Origin: Biomphalaria glabrata
Taxonomy: Eukaryota; Mollusca; Gastropoda; Planorbidae
Length of the DNA: 64,000 nucleotides
Reading direction: 5' to 3'
NCBI RefSeq assembly: GCF_947242115.1
Contig: NC_074725.1
Span: 9,338,011-9,402,010 of the forward strand
The notes under the pieces are model-generated. The model saw nothing but the letters and a program-made list of their open reading frames with translations. It was not told the DNA's origin and made no database searches. The translations under genes and the position numbers were made by a program. Of the stretch, positions 1 to 10,814 are shown one piece after another; the first letter of the stretch is position 1, and the number at the start of each line of letters is the position of its first letter.

Positions 1-187
1 GACTTGAGCCGTTACAGTCGATACAGTCGATGTAAGACGTATACGCTACATGTTACAGTGACAAATTGTTATAGTTATAATTCAATAAAGTTATTTAAAG
101 CTGAAAGTTGAGTCGTCAAGTTCTTTGCAGTGTTTCTTTTATTTGTGTGCCTAGTACATTTAGCCAGAAAATCAGAAATACGTAACA
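1..187 (+). mobile_element. 3' part of an LTR (Ty3/Gypsy-like family), cut by window edge
   Basis: The segment matches the last part of the LTR at 63059-63970: shared blocks include GTTACAGTCGATACAGTCGA, a CATTAAAG/AATAAAG-type signal, CAAGTTCTTTGCAGTG, and the terminus CGTAACA. It is more diverged from that copy than the two LTRs at 58386-61298 are from each other, so it looks older. Only the end is visible, and a LINE fragment follows directly. Confidence 0.75.
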
Positions 188-195
188 ATACTTAG

Positions 196-412
196 AAATA
201 CACAAGGATAGAGGCACACTAGAACAAATTCGTACAAGTACTTCTTCTTTCCTAGTGCCTATAGAGAATAGAATGGGTTGCCTGAATCAGCCAGGAAAAC
301 CAACGACTTAGCAGAGTTTAAATCACTTTAATATACATGACTAGATTGACACATGGAATGCGTAGGACATAGTTATCTTCTTTAAGTAACGTCTGTAATA
401 TATAAGATTTGA
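196..412 (+). mobile_element. 3' end of a non-LTR retrotransposon, 5'-truncated
   Basis: This is the same family as the large LINE at 32448-35145. It retains the end of the reverse-transcriptase ORF (the stretch encoding FFPSAIRAWNGLP in the long copy), the short 3' UTR with GTAACGTCTGT, and the TATATAAGAT-type tail. It is diverged and non-coding. Confidence 0.8.
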
Positions 413-457
413 TTTATACATCTCTCTTCCTTTTTTTAATATCTTTTTTCTCTTTGT

Positions 458-505
<48 letters not shown>

Positions 506-1303
506 TCTCTCATTCACAAACAAAATGTAACATTAGTACCCGTACATACAGCAATAACATAAGCATTTCTTTACAGAATTTTTAAATATAATTCTTATCA
601 TCATTCGGCATTTGATATAAGATTTATTTTTCAGTATTTGGTTCTCAGTTTAATCAGAAACCTGTTTTTTTTTCTTTTGTTCTTATTTTAAATCAATTTT
701 TTTTAATTTTGAAAGATTTTGAGACGTTTTACTATATCCTGTTGCGTGAAATCAAAGTTTTGAAACACAAAAAGTATGTGACCATCGAACCACTTTCGTT
801 AGAGTCATTCCCTAACAGATTTAAATACTAACTAACTTTTGTCTTACTTATCAGACAAGCTTCTAGAGTGCTCATATAATCAACAATATAGAAACAAAAG
901 TTCATCTCTAAAGTGATTTGATGGTAAATATGAGATTACAAAAACGCTTTGTAGGACACATAAGCTTGAAATTGTAAGTCAATAAATGTATTTCTGAGTT
1001 AAATGCTGTACACACGTCAACATTTCATGTTTTTGTCTAAGCTTCTTATCGTGTTATTTAGTTCTTGTATGAGCTGACCTATTTTCATGACCTATTTTGT
1101 TGACCTACTTGAACTACTTCGTTGAACTTCTTTGCTGATCTACTTTGTTGACATACTTTATTGACCTACTCTGTCGACCTACTTTGTTATGCAAGAATAA
1201 CAAATTCAACACCGAGATTGAAAGGAAGTTACGTAACTGTCTTACAGTTCAATATTTTGTACTGCTGCTGTGATGTCGACTCATGGATATGAGACTCCGT
1301 CTT
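413..1303. other. 3' flank of gene A, mostly unassigned
   Basis: It contains a (TC)n microsatellite at about 461-512 and a degenerate short-period repeat around TGACCTACTTTGTTG at 1075-1190. A candidate polyadenylation signal for gene A (AATAAA on the minus strand, 1157-1162) lies about 140 bases past its stop. Nothing else is recognised. Confidence 0.5.
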
Positions 1304-3635
1304 TTACGTCATCTGTCTTCTACTTAGCCTGTAATTTACCCGATTGAGAACCTCGCAATCCTTTGAGGTGATTGATTTACAAATTTTAGCTGTTTCAGGA
1401 ACGACATGCATCTGTTGCTCGTAGTCAGCCACGTCGATTGAGGCCCCGTTGACGCGATAGTTCCAAAAGATGCCTGTTAACAAGATAAATGTTCCCGGTG
1501 GCAATTGAGTCTCCAAATCACTCAACCAGGACCCTTGGCCGAAAAAAAGCATCGCAAACACGTTTGGGTGAATGTGTATTGCCGCCTGCAAGCCGTCATT
1601 GTCCTGTAATTTAAAATAAAAATATTTATATTTTTCTATTTAAATGACAGCTACTCAATAAGTAACAAGAAAAAAAAATCCTTTAAAAAAAAAAAAAAAG
1701 CCCTTCCAAAGGGGAAGGAGTCCTCCCTTAAAACTATATCACTTAATAATGTACGGCGTTGTTTTCCGTTATTCGATATCAAATACATTATTAATTACCA
1801 ACAATTAATAGACAAGTTATATATGTTTATTATTGAGTCATGTTTTGTTAGATACAATAAATAATTGTTTTAAGTATCAACTTGATGGGAGAATGGGTGT
1901 GAGAGAGATAGTGTTAACAATTATTTAAAGGAACTAAACCCAACAAATTTAGCAATAGCATACCCTTAGTGGTATCAAATTGTGCGAAGTATCAACTTGA
2001 TCCGAGAATGGTTGTGGGAGAAATAACGTGTACACAATTTTTACCAGACAGATAGAGTGAGTTGATATAAGCTTTGTAAAAACAGAGCCTGCTCAGAGCT
2101 GTTATTAAACATGAATTTGAATTTAAAATATCTCCCCTCCATGTAAACTTATTGTAAATGTCCAAATAGCTACCAGATGACGTCTTACTAACGCAATAGG
2201 CAACGAGTCAACAGGCGCAGATTGAGGTGGTTTTGAATTTAAGCCAACACAGAAATTCCTTAATTGATTGGTTGTTATTACTATGACAAGGTTTATTTTC
2301 TGACGTTGGCTACCCACCTGGTGGCTACTTTTCCTCAGTCTTTAAGGAGGTGAGTAAATAATAAATATAGTAAAACAAAATAAAACAAAAATTAAATAAA
2401 TAAATTAAAACAAATATTATTTTATGCCCCTACCTATATATTTTAACTTTTGTAATAATATTATAATACCCTTTCTATAATCTCTATGTTACAGCTGTTC
2501 ACTTTTTCTTCAGTTTTCATCCTAGCTGAGATGGACTTACCTGTACCTTGAGCTGGACAATATTTGTAGCTAGTAGATCTGGTGGTTCCAGGGGGACAAT
2601 ATTAAATTCTAACACTTGAACCAGCACTACACTCCTGGAGTGACCCATTAGATGAACTGTTTTACATAGAAAAGAAATCGAACATTAATAACAAACATTA
2701 TTTCAATATATTGATAATTTTATACAATTATTTTAAATTTTTATTCTCTTTGCGTGTATGAACCCAATCATCCTAATTTATATATTACACAAGTTCCTAA
2801 TGGACCTTACTCGCCAATCGTAAACAAACACTATTTAGAGACGTGATTCTTTATCTCTATACGAATTACGTAATACACTAAACGCGTAAGGCGTTTTTTC
2901 GTTGTTTTATCAATATTATCACGTGGCTAAATGTTGTTTGTTGACGATTGGTGAATGAGGTCCAATTACTTCCTAAAAGTATCCAGGAGTAAATAGTGTC
3001 GTGCATGTTAATTAGAGACTCACTTGCTCACTCATTAAAACCTTATTCTTCTATATAATTTTTCCCTATTAAAAAAAAGATATTTAGAAAATACTTTTAT
3101 ATTTAAGTAATAAAGTTTGTTCAATTCGGCTGTGTGAAATTTCGTTTTGCTACAGAACTCTACTTAGTCTTGCAAAGCTATGAGAAAAAAAAAGGTGGGT
3201 ACCCAACTACGCCTACGCCTATGATCGTTTTTTTTAAGGCATTGTAAGCAGTTTATTGAAATTGAAAGTGAGGTTCTCAATAGAAAAATCTAAGATTTAT
3301 AAGGGTTAGGAAAGGGCGACTAGTAAAACAAAATAATTTCGGCTTTAAACTCTAATCTCATTGTTTCCACTTATACCTAAAAGTTCCTTATGAGTAGTTA
3401 ATGTTTTCAAAACAAAGTCTTTGAAAGACCAATGACTTACAGACTTCTCGCTTTGGAACACTGTACAAGTGTGAACTAATCTCTGCAAAGCCGTTGTTGA
3501 AGTAGTGTTCTTTTAACTCCAGCGGTATACATTCCCTGGCATTGGCGAAGAGCACGTTACGAACTGTTTGGAATGATGTAAATATTTTAATTAAAAAGCA
3601 TGATCATATGCTAGCATGTTAATTGAGAAAAGAAT

Positions 3636-3691
<56 letters not shown>

Positions 3692-4294
3692 ATTTCCCTA
3701 TTTCGATATCAAACAAAATAATTAATTACCAGTAATTAATTAATTTTTCTTATAGATTCATGTTTGGTCTATGCTAATGAATAATTATGTTAAGTTTCAA
3801 TTTGATCCGAGAAAAGATGTCGAATAAATATCATGAAACTTTTTTTTTGTATCAGACAGACAGACAGACAGACAGACAGAGTGAGTTGATATAAGCTTTG
3901 TTAAAAAAAAATTGTAGAAATAAAAAACAATTAAAAGTGTTTACCGACTTTTAATGAAAGGTAGAGAAAAATCAAATAGATATTTCCACTCACCACAGAC
4001 AAGTCGTTGTTCATCTTTGATTCTATGATCGCCAAGACATTTGAGGCAGCACTTCGCCTCCTTGCACCGGCTGCAAGACTTCAGGAAAAAATCCTGTTTG
4101 TGACACACCACGCAGGTCCCGAAATGTCTCGCCACTTGCTGCTTGGCAAACAATGCATCATAGACAGCTACTTCCGTCGTCTGGTTGTTAGTGTTGCTAC
4201 TTGTGACTTTGTTGATCTTCCCTTGAACATTCTTCTTAGAGTTGTGCACATTTTTCTTAGTGTGATTTTTCTTTCGCATTTTTGTGCCACCCAT
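1304..4294 (-). CDS. Gene A: MYND-like zinc-finger protein, 4 exons, 279 aa
   Basis: Exons on the minus strand are 4294-3994, 3563-3441, 2656-2541 and 1603-1304, with GT-AG borders and phases 1, 1, 0. The sum is 840 nt, giving 279 codons plus stop. The N-terminus is basic (MGGTKMRKKNHTKK). The zinc-finger cysteines are C61-x2-C64, C74-x2-C77, C82-x3-C86 and C100, with Q96 where the MYND pattern has His. Later conserved segments include SSHLYSVPKREV (exon 2) and PPGTFILLTG (exon 4). An acceptor-like TTTTTTAATAG sits 6 bases before the ATG, implying a 5' UTR intron. Gene B (18297-23592) has the same exon plan and zinc spacing, which is the best support. MYND fingers usually bind proline-rich partners; the role here is unknown. 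I do not recognise the C-terminal half. Confidence 0.85.
1690..2092 (+). repeat. CAGA-core interspersed repeat, copy 1 (intron 3 of gene A)
   Basis: It shares blocks with four other copies in the window: a start near TCCTCCCTTAAAACTATATC, an AATTAATTACC-rich middle, AACTTGATCCGAGAATGG, a short CAGACAGATA core and the end GAGTTGATATAAGCTTTG. The AACTTGAT...GAGAATGG block occurs twice in this copy. The layout resembles Helentron-associated elements with a tetranucleotide core; that assignment is inference. Confidence 0.65.
2801..2964. mobile_element. MITE with TGGACC terminal inverted repeats, copy 1
   Basis: The ends TGGACCTTACTCGCCAATCG and (reverse complement) TGGACCTCATTCACCAATCG form long imperfect inverted repeats. 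The same family recurs at 38178-38363. It lies in intron 2 of gene A and has no coding capacity. The superfamily is not assigned because the target duplication is unclear. Confidence 0.75.
3641..3915 (+). repeat. (GA)n microsatellite followed by CAGA-core repeat copy 2
   Basis: A (GA)n run fills 3641-3687. The CAGA-core family follows: TTTCCCTATTTCGATATCAA, ATTAATTACCAGTAATTAAT, TCAATTTGATCCGAGAA, seven CAGA units and the end GAGTTGATATAAGCTTTG. It lies in intron 1 of gene A, just downstream of the exon 1 donor. Confidence 0.7.
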
Positions 4295-4381
4295 TTCGCT
4301 CTATTAAAAAAGGAATGTTTTAAAGTTTATTAATTTTGCTTAATTTAAGATCCTATTTATAACCTGATAAAAATTGTTATA

Positions 4382-4618
4382 ACCATAGACATAAATAAAT
4401 ATAGACTGGCCGAAGGAAGTAACTTCATGTAACTTGAAAATATGTATATCTATTGTATTCGGATTTCCAAATTATGAAAAATTACATGATCTTCATTATT
4501 AGAGTTTAAAGAAAACTACACTGCCTCCTTATAATTAAGTACACAAAATTGCAAGTCACTGATTTTCGTTTCATAAAACTCTTTAATCGGCCAGTCTATA
4601 TTTATTTATGTCTATGGT
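4382..4618. mobile_element. MITE with perfect ~32-bp inverted termini, TA-flanked
   Basis: The left end begins ACCATAGACATAAATAAATA and the right end is its exact reverse complement, continuing through CTGGCCGA. TA dinucleotides flank both sides, suggesting a Tc1/mariner-type non-autonomous element. It sits about 90 bases upstream of the gene A ATG, probably in its 5' UTR intron. Perfect termini imply a fairly recent insertion. Confidence 0.75.
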
Positions 4619-4988
4619 TACAACTCTGCTCCCGCGCCGACGCATATGGTGCGCACCAGTGCACTGTTCAGTACTAATGATAAAAATATTGTAGTAATAA
4701 GAAAGGAGAAATAGTGGATAGCGGCCTAAGTGAATGGAAGACAGAACTAGAGCTTGGTTCGATCCGTGTAGACTTGAAGGAGAGATCAGCTCCAGTGAGC
4801 AGGCCTGCAGGTTAGATACAGCGTAGGTTCTCTTCTGTGTTTGTGATCAAGTTGTCTGAGAAACAGTGGAAGTGTCGATCTTGCGAGTGGAAAGACATTT
4901 CTGTTCATGTAAGTAACTGTTCTGGAGACAACAAGAAGATAGAGAGCGATACAGATTGTGACCATGTCTTGGTGCGAGATTGTGAACC
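4619..4988. other. Unassigned unique sequence before the minisatellite
   Basis: There is no convincing coding signal. A donor-like CAT/GTAAGTAAC occurs at about 4909-4918 on the plus strand, but no matching exon or promoter could be tied to it. Confidence 0.4.
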
Positions 4989-6085
4989 CTGTAGAAACGT
5001 AAAGACACTGGTGGCGCCAGTAAACCCTGAGGAACGTAAAGACACTGGTGGCGCCAGTAAACCCTTTCGAAACGTAAAGACACTGGTGGCGCCAGTAAAC
5101 CATTTAGAAACGTAAAGACACTGGTGGCGCCAGTAAACCCTGAGGAACGTAAAGACACTGGTGGCGCCAGTAAACCCTGAGGAACGTAAAGACACTGGTG
5201 GCGCCAGAAAACCCTTTTGAAACGTAAAGACACTGGTGGCGCCAGTAAACCCTTTCGAAACGTAAAGACACTGGTGGCGCCAGTAAACCCTGAGGAACGT
5301 AAAGACACTGGTGGCGCCAGTAAACCCTGAGGAACGTAAAGACACTGGTGGCGCCAGAAAACCCTTTTGAAACGTAAAGACACTGGTGGCGCCAGTAAAC
5401 CCTTTCGAAACGTAAAGACACTGGTGGCGCCAGTAAACCATTTAGAAACGTAAAGACACTGGTGGCGCCAGTAAACCCTGAGGAACGTAAAGACACTGGT
5501 GGCGCCAGTAAACCCTGAGGAACGTAAAGACACTGGTGGCGCCAGAAAACCCTTTCGAAACGTAAAGACACTGGTGGCGCCAGTAAACCCTTTCGAAACG
5601 TAAAGACACTGGTGGCGCCAGTAAACCATTTAGAAACGTAAAGACACTGGTGGCGCCAGTAAACCCTGAGGAACGTAAAGACACTGGTGGCGCCAGTAAA
5701 CCCTGAGGAACGTAAAGACACTGGTGGCGCCAGTAAACCCTGAGGAACGTAAAGACACTGGTGGCGCCAGTAAACCCTGAGGAACGTAAAGAAAGGGACG
5801 GCGCCAGTAAACCATGTAGAAACGTAAAGACGCTGGTGGCGCCAGTAAACCCTGAGGAACGTAAAGACACTGGTGGCGCCAGTAAACCCTGAGGAACTTA
5901 AAGAAAGGGACGGCGCCAGTAAATTATGTAGGAACGTTAGAGCAGTATCGGCGCCAGTGAACCATGTAGGAACGTAAAGTCAGTGTCGGCGCCAGTGAAC
6001 CATGTAGGAACGTAAAGTCAGTGTCGGTGCCAGCGAACCATGTAGGAACGTAAAGTCAGTGTCGGCGCCAGTGAACCATGTAGGC
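4989..6085. repeat. Minisatellite, 37/38-bp unit, about 29 copies, CpG-rich
   Basis: Each unit contains AACGTAAAGACACTGG followed by TGGCGCCAGTAAACC. Two length classes alternate through the linker (CCCTGAGG versus CCCTTTCGA or CATTTAGA). The core TGGCGCCA is palindromic and unusually GC-rich for the region. Copies are near-identical at the left and centre, while those from about 5880 onward are diverged (GTCAGTGTCGGCGCCAGTG), giving an ageing gradient. Open frames on either strand are by-products of the period. Confidence 0.95.
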
Positions 6086-6420
6086 CAGATCTAGAAAACA
6101 CGATAACCAGGACGAACCTTGACCTTGCCCCATCGTTAATGTACCTACTTTAGATTCGCTACAATATCAGTACAATATTATTTATAATATATTTTATGAA
6201 TTTTGTAAACGAGATTTGACTATATTTTGGTGTACTTTGGTGTTAAGGAAGAATTGAGTACTAACAGTTACTATCATCTTTTATTTTGAAACATTTAAAA
6301 TTATTGAGCGACATAGTTTGTTTGTTTGTTTTTACAAAGAGCGTCTGTTATTTATCAGATCGCTAAGGAAGCTATCGAAATGGATACGTTTGCGCTTCTC
6401 TAGTTTGAAGTTTATAATTG

Positions 6421-6580
6421 TTAGTTGGATGACTGCCTAGTCGTGGAATGTGCGTGCTGTCGCTCCGCGGTGTCAATGTCCCAGTTCATACCCTGCCCCC
6501 CATCCTCCTAAGTGAGGCTTGGACTTGGAAGAAGATTATCTTCCACTGTGGAGGAACATCCGGAATATGTAAAACCACAA
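6421..6580 (+). mobile_element. SINE family A (tRNA-derived), copy 1
   Basis: A tRNA-like head (ACTGCCTAGTCGTGGAATGT) is followed by a body ending in GAAGATTATCTTCCACTGTG and GGAACATCCGGAATATGTAA. The same parts recur at 6679, 7055, 18862, 52362 and 55360. Confidence 0.7.
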
Positions 6581-6678
6581 TCAGTAGAGAAAGAACAGAA
6601 CAAACTATTATAACATGAAAAAAAAAAAAAAAAAAAAAAGAAAAGACACTGCATTTCCATCATTTACTTTCTGACTTG

Positions 6679-6805
6679 AAGTGCATGACTGCACGGTCGT
6701 GTGTTATGCGCTCCTGATTGTTGCCACGATGGTCCCGAGTTTGAATCCTCTCAGCTCCCCTACCCTGCCTCCCTTCAAGAGGCTGGGATAAGACGTCCAG
6801 TACGT
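6679..6805 (+). mobile_element. SINE family A, copy 2, head part
   Basis: It has GACTGCACGGTCGTGTGTTATGCGC, cut here to its A-box-like part CGGTCGTGTGTTATGCGC, and a B-box-like GAGTTTGAATCC. The 3' body is mostly lost or diverged. Confidence 0.6.
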
Positions 6806-7054
6806 CTAACACAAAAACATTCTGAAAGTTTAGTGCATTTTTCTCTTACAGATTAATGTCTAAATGATATAAACACCTGCCTTTATACAGCTAAGATGCG
6901 CCATGGGTTTATCTGGTTACTATTATACAATTCTAGTAAATAGAAATCCAATTTTAGTAAAATTAAACTTCCATTCGCTTGGAATTGTAAAAAAATTATT
7001 ACAAAATTATCAGGCAAGATAATGGTAAACTTATAAATAAAAAAAATGTTTTAC

Positions 7055-7235
7055 ATGTTTTGGATGTTCCTCAAGGTTTTAAAGGTAAATAAATCACAGT
7101 TTTAACCCTTCCGCAGGACGACGGGAGAAGGCAGTGGGCAGGGTTCGAACCCTGGACCTTCGAAAAAATAGAACGGCATTTCAGAGCGCATAACAGGCAC
7201 GAACAAGCTACCAATTCTATCATAGACAGACTCGT
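7055..7235 (-). mobile_element. SINE family A, copy 3
   Basis: On the minus strand there is a clear B-box, GGGTTCGAACCCTG, with GGAACATCC near the 3' end. The promoter-like boxes and the shared body mark it as a tRNA-derived SINE, not a tRNA gene. Confidence 0.7.
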
Positions 7236-7984
7236 CTGTAAAATAAGCTGACTATTTTGGCACTGCACACGTGACTTATTTGTTTACATTTTTCCTAGCA
7301 GACTACAATCTAGATTTCCAACTCTAAAAGTAGAAGATCTACTTACCTCATTAATTTAATCCAACAAGATTGCAATGCAACTAAAGAGACACAAATGTAA
7401 TGTTTGATTATGTTCAGGTACAGAAGCCACTGCTTTCATTATATGTAAATAAACCAACTCTCACTTGAACCTTTTATATTTTACAATAACGAAATCAATG
7501 ATTCTAGAAATGATGTTGAAAAAGGGGGATCTCCCTAGATCTATTTATAACTCAGACGTCATTGTTTACTAGCGGGTGACAAGAGTTTCACTATGAGTAA
7601 AGCGGCTGTGCACTTTTTTTTTCTTATTAGAGAAAATATACTCGGTAAAAATTGAGTTTCTTCAAAACTATTTCAATGCAGTTATTTGTACTATAAGTAT
7701 AACAAATTATAACATTATTCATATCTGTTAGGTCGCGTTCAATAATTTAAAAATAAATCTAAGAAATTTCCCGTTTATGCCGCCATGTAAACAATTTCGG
7801 GTAAATCCGATTATTGCGCGTACTCGTGTTATAAGTTTCGGTCAGTGACTGCTATTTGGTTTCGGTTTGATATAGATCTCTAGTTTTTAACAAGTTTACG
7901 AAACTAATACCACGAGGCTAGAAGAAACTATAAACATGGCACATATCCCATACAAACAAAATCTCTGGAATGTTAAATATTGTT
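7236..7984. other. Unassigned AT-rich sequence
   Basis: No gene or recognised repeat was seen. It could hold upstream exons or promoter of gene A, which reads leftward from about 4300, but no specific signal decides this. Confidence 0.4.
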
Positions 7985-8475
7985 AAATAACATGCTTTTG
8001 TAACAAAGCTAATATCAACACTCTGTTTATCTGTCTGTCTATCTGTCTGTCTGTCTATGTGGTAAAAAGTGTGTACAGGTTGTTTTTTTACCACACCCAT
8101 CAAGTCGGATCAAGTTGAAACTTGACACAATTATTTATTGACATAGACAAGACATGAATTAATAAAAAAAAATAACCTATTAGATAATTAATTACTGGTA
8201 ATTCATTATTTTGTTAAATAGCAACAAGGGTAACTAATACTTCAGTATTCACAGATATGGCTAAATTTGTTGGGTTAACGCTATTTCTCCCTCACGCATT
8301 CTTGGGTCAAGTTGAAACTTTAATCAATTATTTATTGTACGTAACAAAACACGAATCAATAAACAAAATACTCAATTAGTCAATTAATTATTGGTGTTTA
8401 TTTTGCTTGATATCGAAACAACGATAGATATAGTTTTGGTTATATAGTTAAAGGCGGAGTTCCTCTCTGTAGATG
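7985..8475 (-). repeat. CAGA-core interspersed repeat, copy 3
   Basis: Reverse orientation: GCTAATATCAACACTCTGTT (the inverted end block), TGTCTGTC core, two GATC(A)AGTTGAAACTT blocks and TATAGTTAAAGGCGGAGTTC at the far end. The internal block is duplicated, as in copy 1. Confidence 0.7.
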
Positions 8476-10044
8476 GCCTCTGTTGTTGTTGTTTTTATTT
8501 ATTGTTATTTTTCTTGTTACCTTTTCAGTAGCATTCATTTAAATATAAAGGGAAGTGTCGTTGATTGTAGAAGTAAAAATAAGGGTAAAAGTGCTGCAGT
8601 ATCTGGTGTTAACAGATGTCCAGCCTTTGGCCTCTAGAGTCTTATGAGAAGTTGCAATGGAAAAGATTGTCTCTCCAGACGTAAAACTCCACAAAAGCCT
8701 GCCACATTAATATCTGTTATCGACCCCCCTCCAAAGATAGAGTGTTTACAGTATTGCAACGAATACATTCCCAGCATTCCTACGCGAGTGTTAGCTTTAC
8801 GGTTCAAAGAAACTTACTAAAATTAAAACTTAAAAGAACTCTTGATACTTGTACATTAATGGAAAAAAAAAAAGATAAACGACACGCTATAAATCAATTA
8901 TCAGGATTCGCTTCAGGTGTGTATAAAATTCACTTCCTTTTTGTTTGTGAAAATGGGTTAATTGAACAGATTTGAACATCACTAGCTTGATTACCAAGCG
9001 TATGTATCAGTTCACATTCAGTTTTACTTGAACTTCAACCACTGGAACCTGGCAACTAGCTTGCTTTAGTTTGTCTCAGGCTGTCGAATGTTTTCTCTCT
9101 TTTACATTTATTTATGGAGCCTAGCGACTGGTAGGAACACCGATCAATTTGTAAGAATTTTGCGGGGGGGGGGGAGGGGTTTTTAACGCCGAACATCCTA
9201 CCCAGGCTACGCCCCCCTGGATATATATGCTCGATGTAACAGAGGTGTTCCCCGATAACGTTTTAAAGACCAGCTCAGGCGCCAGTTTGCTTTAAGAGAC
9301 TTGGAAGAGCGCACCTGGTAGAAGGCGGCTTCCAAAGGAGACAGCTGAGGGGTTATTACAAAGTCCGCGGGGTAGTCATTTGAGACTAAAAGAAAATCTA
9401 CTGCCGAGGACAGACGTAAACGGCGGAAAGAGAACCTTAACCGGCGGACAACGGGTATGTCTGCGCTGGATGTGGGAAAATATGTAGATCATAACGAGGA
9501 CTTAAAGAGAGAGAGAGAGACGAGAGAGAGAAAGATGGATATATTTATATGGGAAAAGGTAGGTGCTTTAAACAAATTCCTTACTAGAACCGGAACTGTT
9601 TTATTATGGCTTTCTTCAGTCGCCAAGCGAATATGGATCATTTCATAGAAATAAGATGAATGCCTTGGCACTACTTTTTAGTGGAACAGTAGTTCGACCC
9701 TCTGAACGCAGCTGATGCCCTATCATGTATCCAAAGGAACAGCAACTACTAGCATTAATAATATTATTAATATCCACACATCTCCAAAGTGAGAACCATT
9801 GTATCTGTGTGTGTGTGTGTGTGTGTGTGTGTATTCGCCTGAATGTGTGTGTGTGAGTGTTTCGGCAAAAAAAAAATACAATATATATATATTTAAGTCT
9901 TTCAAAAAGTCAAGAGATCATAGAGCAACCTCTTTAAAAAAAATATTAGGTCTATTAGAAGGACAACACCTACTCTAGTGCATTGACAAAAAGATTAATA
10001 ATAAAGTTTACCAACTATTAGATCCATACATATTAATTTTGAAT
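8476..10044. other. Unassigned; one GC-richer block and a (GT)n tract
   Basis: The stretch 9230-9480 is richer in G+C than its surroundings and ends in a short open frame starting at 9457, but no homology is recognised. A (GT)n microsatellite lies at about 9808-9832. The remainder shows no gene. Confidence 0.4.
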
Positions 10045-10207
10045 TTCGCGAATTTTAGGTCGGTGTTGGGTAACTTACATGAGCTGGAGAAAGTAAAAGC
10101 AGCAGGTCGTTTCGCTGCCCACATGACACCCTCGTTAGCCGTCGTCCATAGATACAGCACTCTGCCTTATAGATTGAAAGGTCTGAAAGGGGTGCTTTTA
10201 CTTTGAT
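10045..10207 (+). mobile_element. SINE family B, body only, diverged
   Basis: It shares ATGACACCCTCGTTAGCCGT and AAAGGTCTGAAAGGGG with the full copy at 20692-20955. The tRNA-like head is missing. Confidence 0.6.
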
Positions 10208-10569
10208 ACACAGTAGCACTAAGGTGATTGGAGAAATAGAATCTTTGCATTTGATAGTTATTACATCTGTAATTCAGTCGTGTGAACTTAATGTTAGACG
10301 CTTAGTCCTCGACTAACAATGTTAGCCAACCACTTAGAAAACAATGCAGTGTGTAAAGATAAACAAATTGAAGTGTTTTGTTTTTCATATTAGAGTCAAT
10401 ATATAGTGTACCTAACACTCGAGTAGCCTACTATTTAATACAATTTTAAGCTTGCTTATTAATGATGCATCAGTGAAATCAATACTTTTATAATTAGATC
10501 TATAACCTATCACTATAAATATATTGTTTTTCCATTTTGTTTTTCTCTGCATTTTTTTATGTGTTTTGG

Positions 10570-10790
10570 TAACTTCCGTGAGATACTATTCCTGCAGAAA
10601 GATCAGGAACATTCCAGAGTCGAGTAATGAGTCTATTTTTAGCGCATCGCTTTGTACCGACGAAAGGTCAGCCAATGGGATTTCACAAAATAATCGACAG
10701 CTGGGGTCAACTAGAAACCTCAAGAATGTTGTTGTTTTGATCCGCAGTGTTCTCGGTGGTTCCACAAATTCGCTAGTAACTAGTATATAT
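10570..10790 (+). promoter_or_regulatory. HSP70 promoter: heat-shock elements, CCAAT, TATA
   Basis: A heat-shock element GGAACATTCCAGAG lies at 10606-10619 and fits the alternating nGAAn/nTTCn pattern, with looser half-sites just upstream (TTCC at 10574-10577). A second, imperfect element AGAAACCTCAAGAATGTTG lies near 10713. A CCAAT box occurs near 10675 and a TATA-like TATATAT at 10784-10790. This spacing fits a stress-inducible promoter with a start site near 10815; no transcript was seen. Confidence 0.75.
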
Positions 10791-10814
10791 GGTGGATCGG
10801 TTGGAAGATGAACT

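Noticed and set aside
341-523. Arg/Glu-repeat small protein on the minus strand
   Set aside because: It reads through the (TC)n microsatellite and overlaps a LINE tail; no support.
4740-4912. Plus-strand exon ending at a CAT/GTAAGT donor
   Set aside because: No promoter, no acceptor partner and no coding resemblance; a lone donor motif is expected by chance.
4786-5870. Long repetitive open frames encoding TGATSVFTF-type repeats on the minus strand
   Set aside because: They come from the 37/38-bp array period and appear in several frames at once; no start context, splice site or homology.
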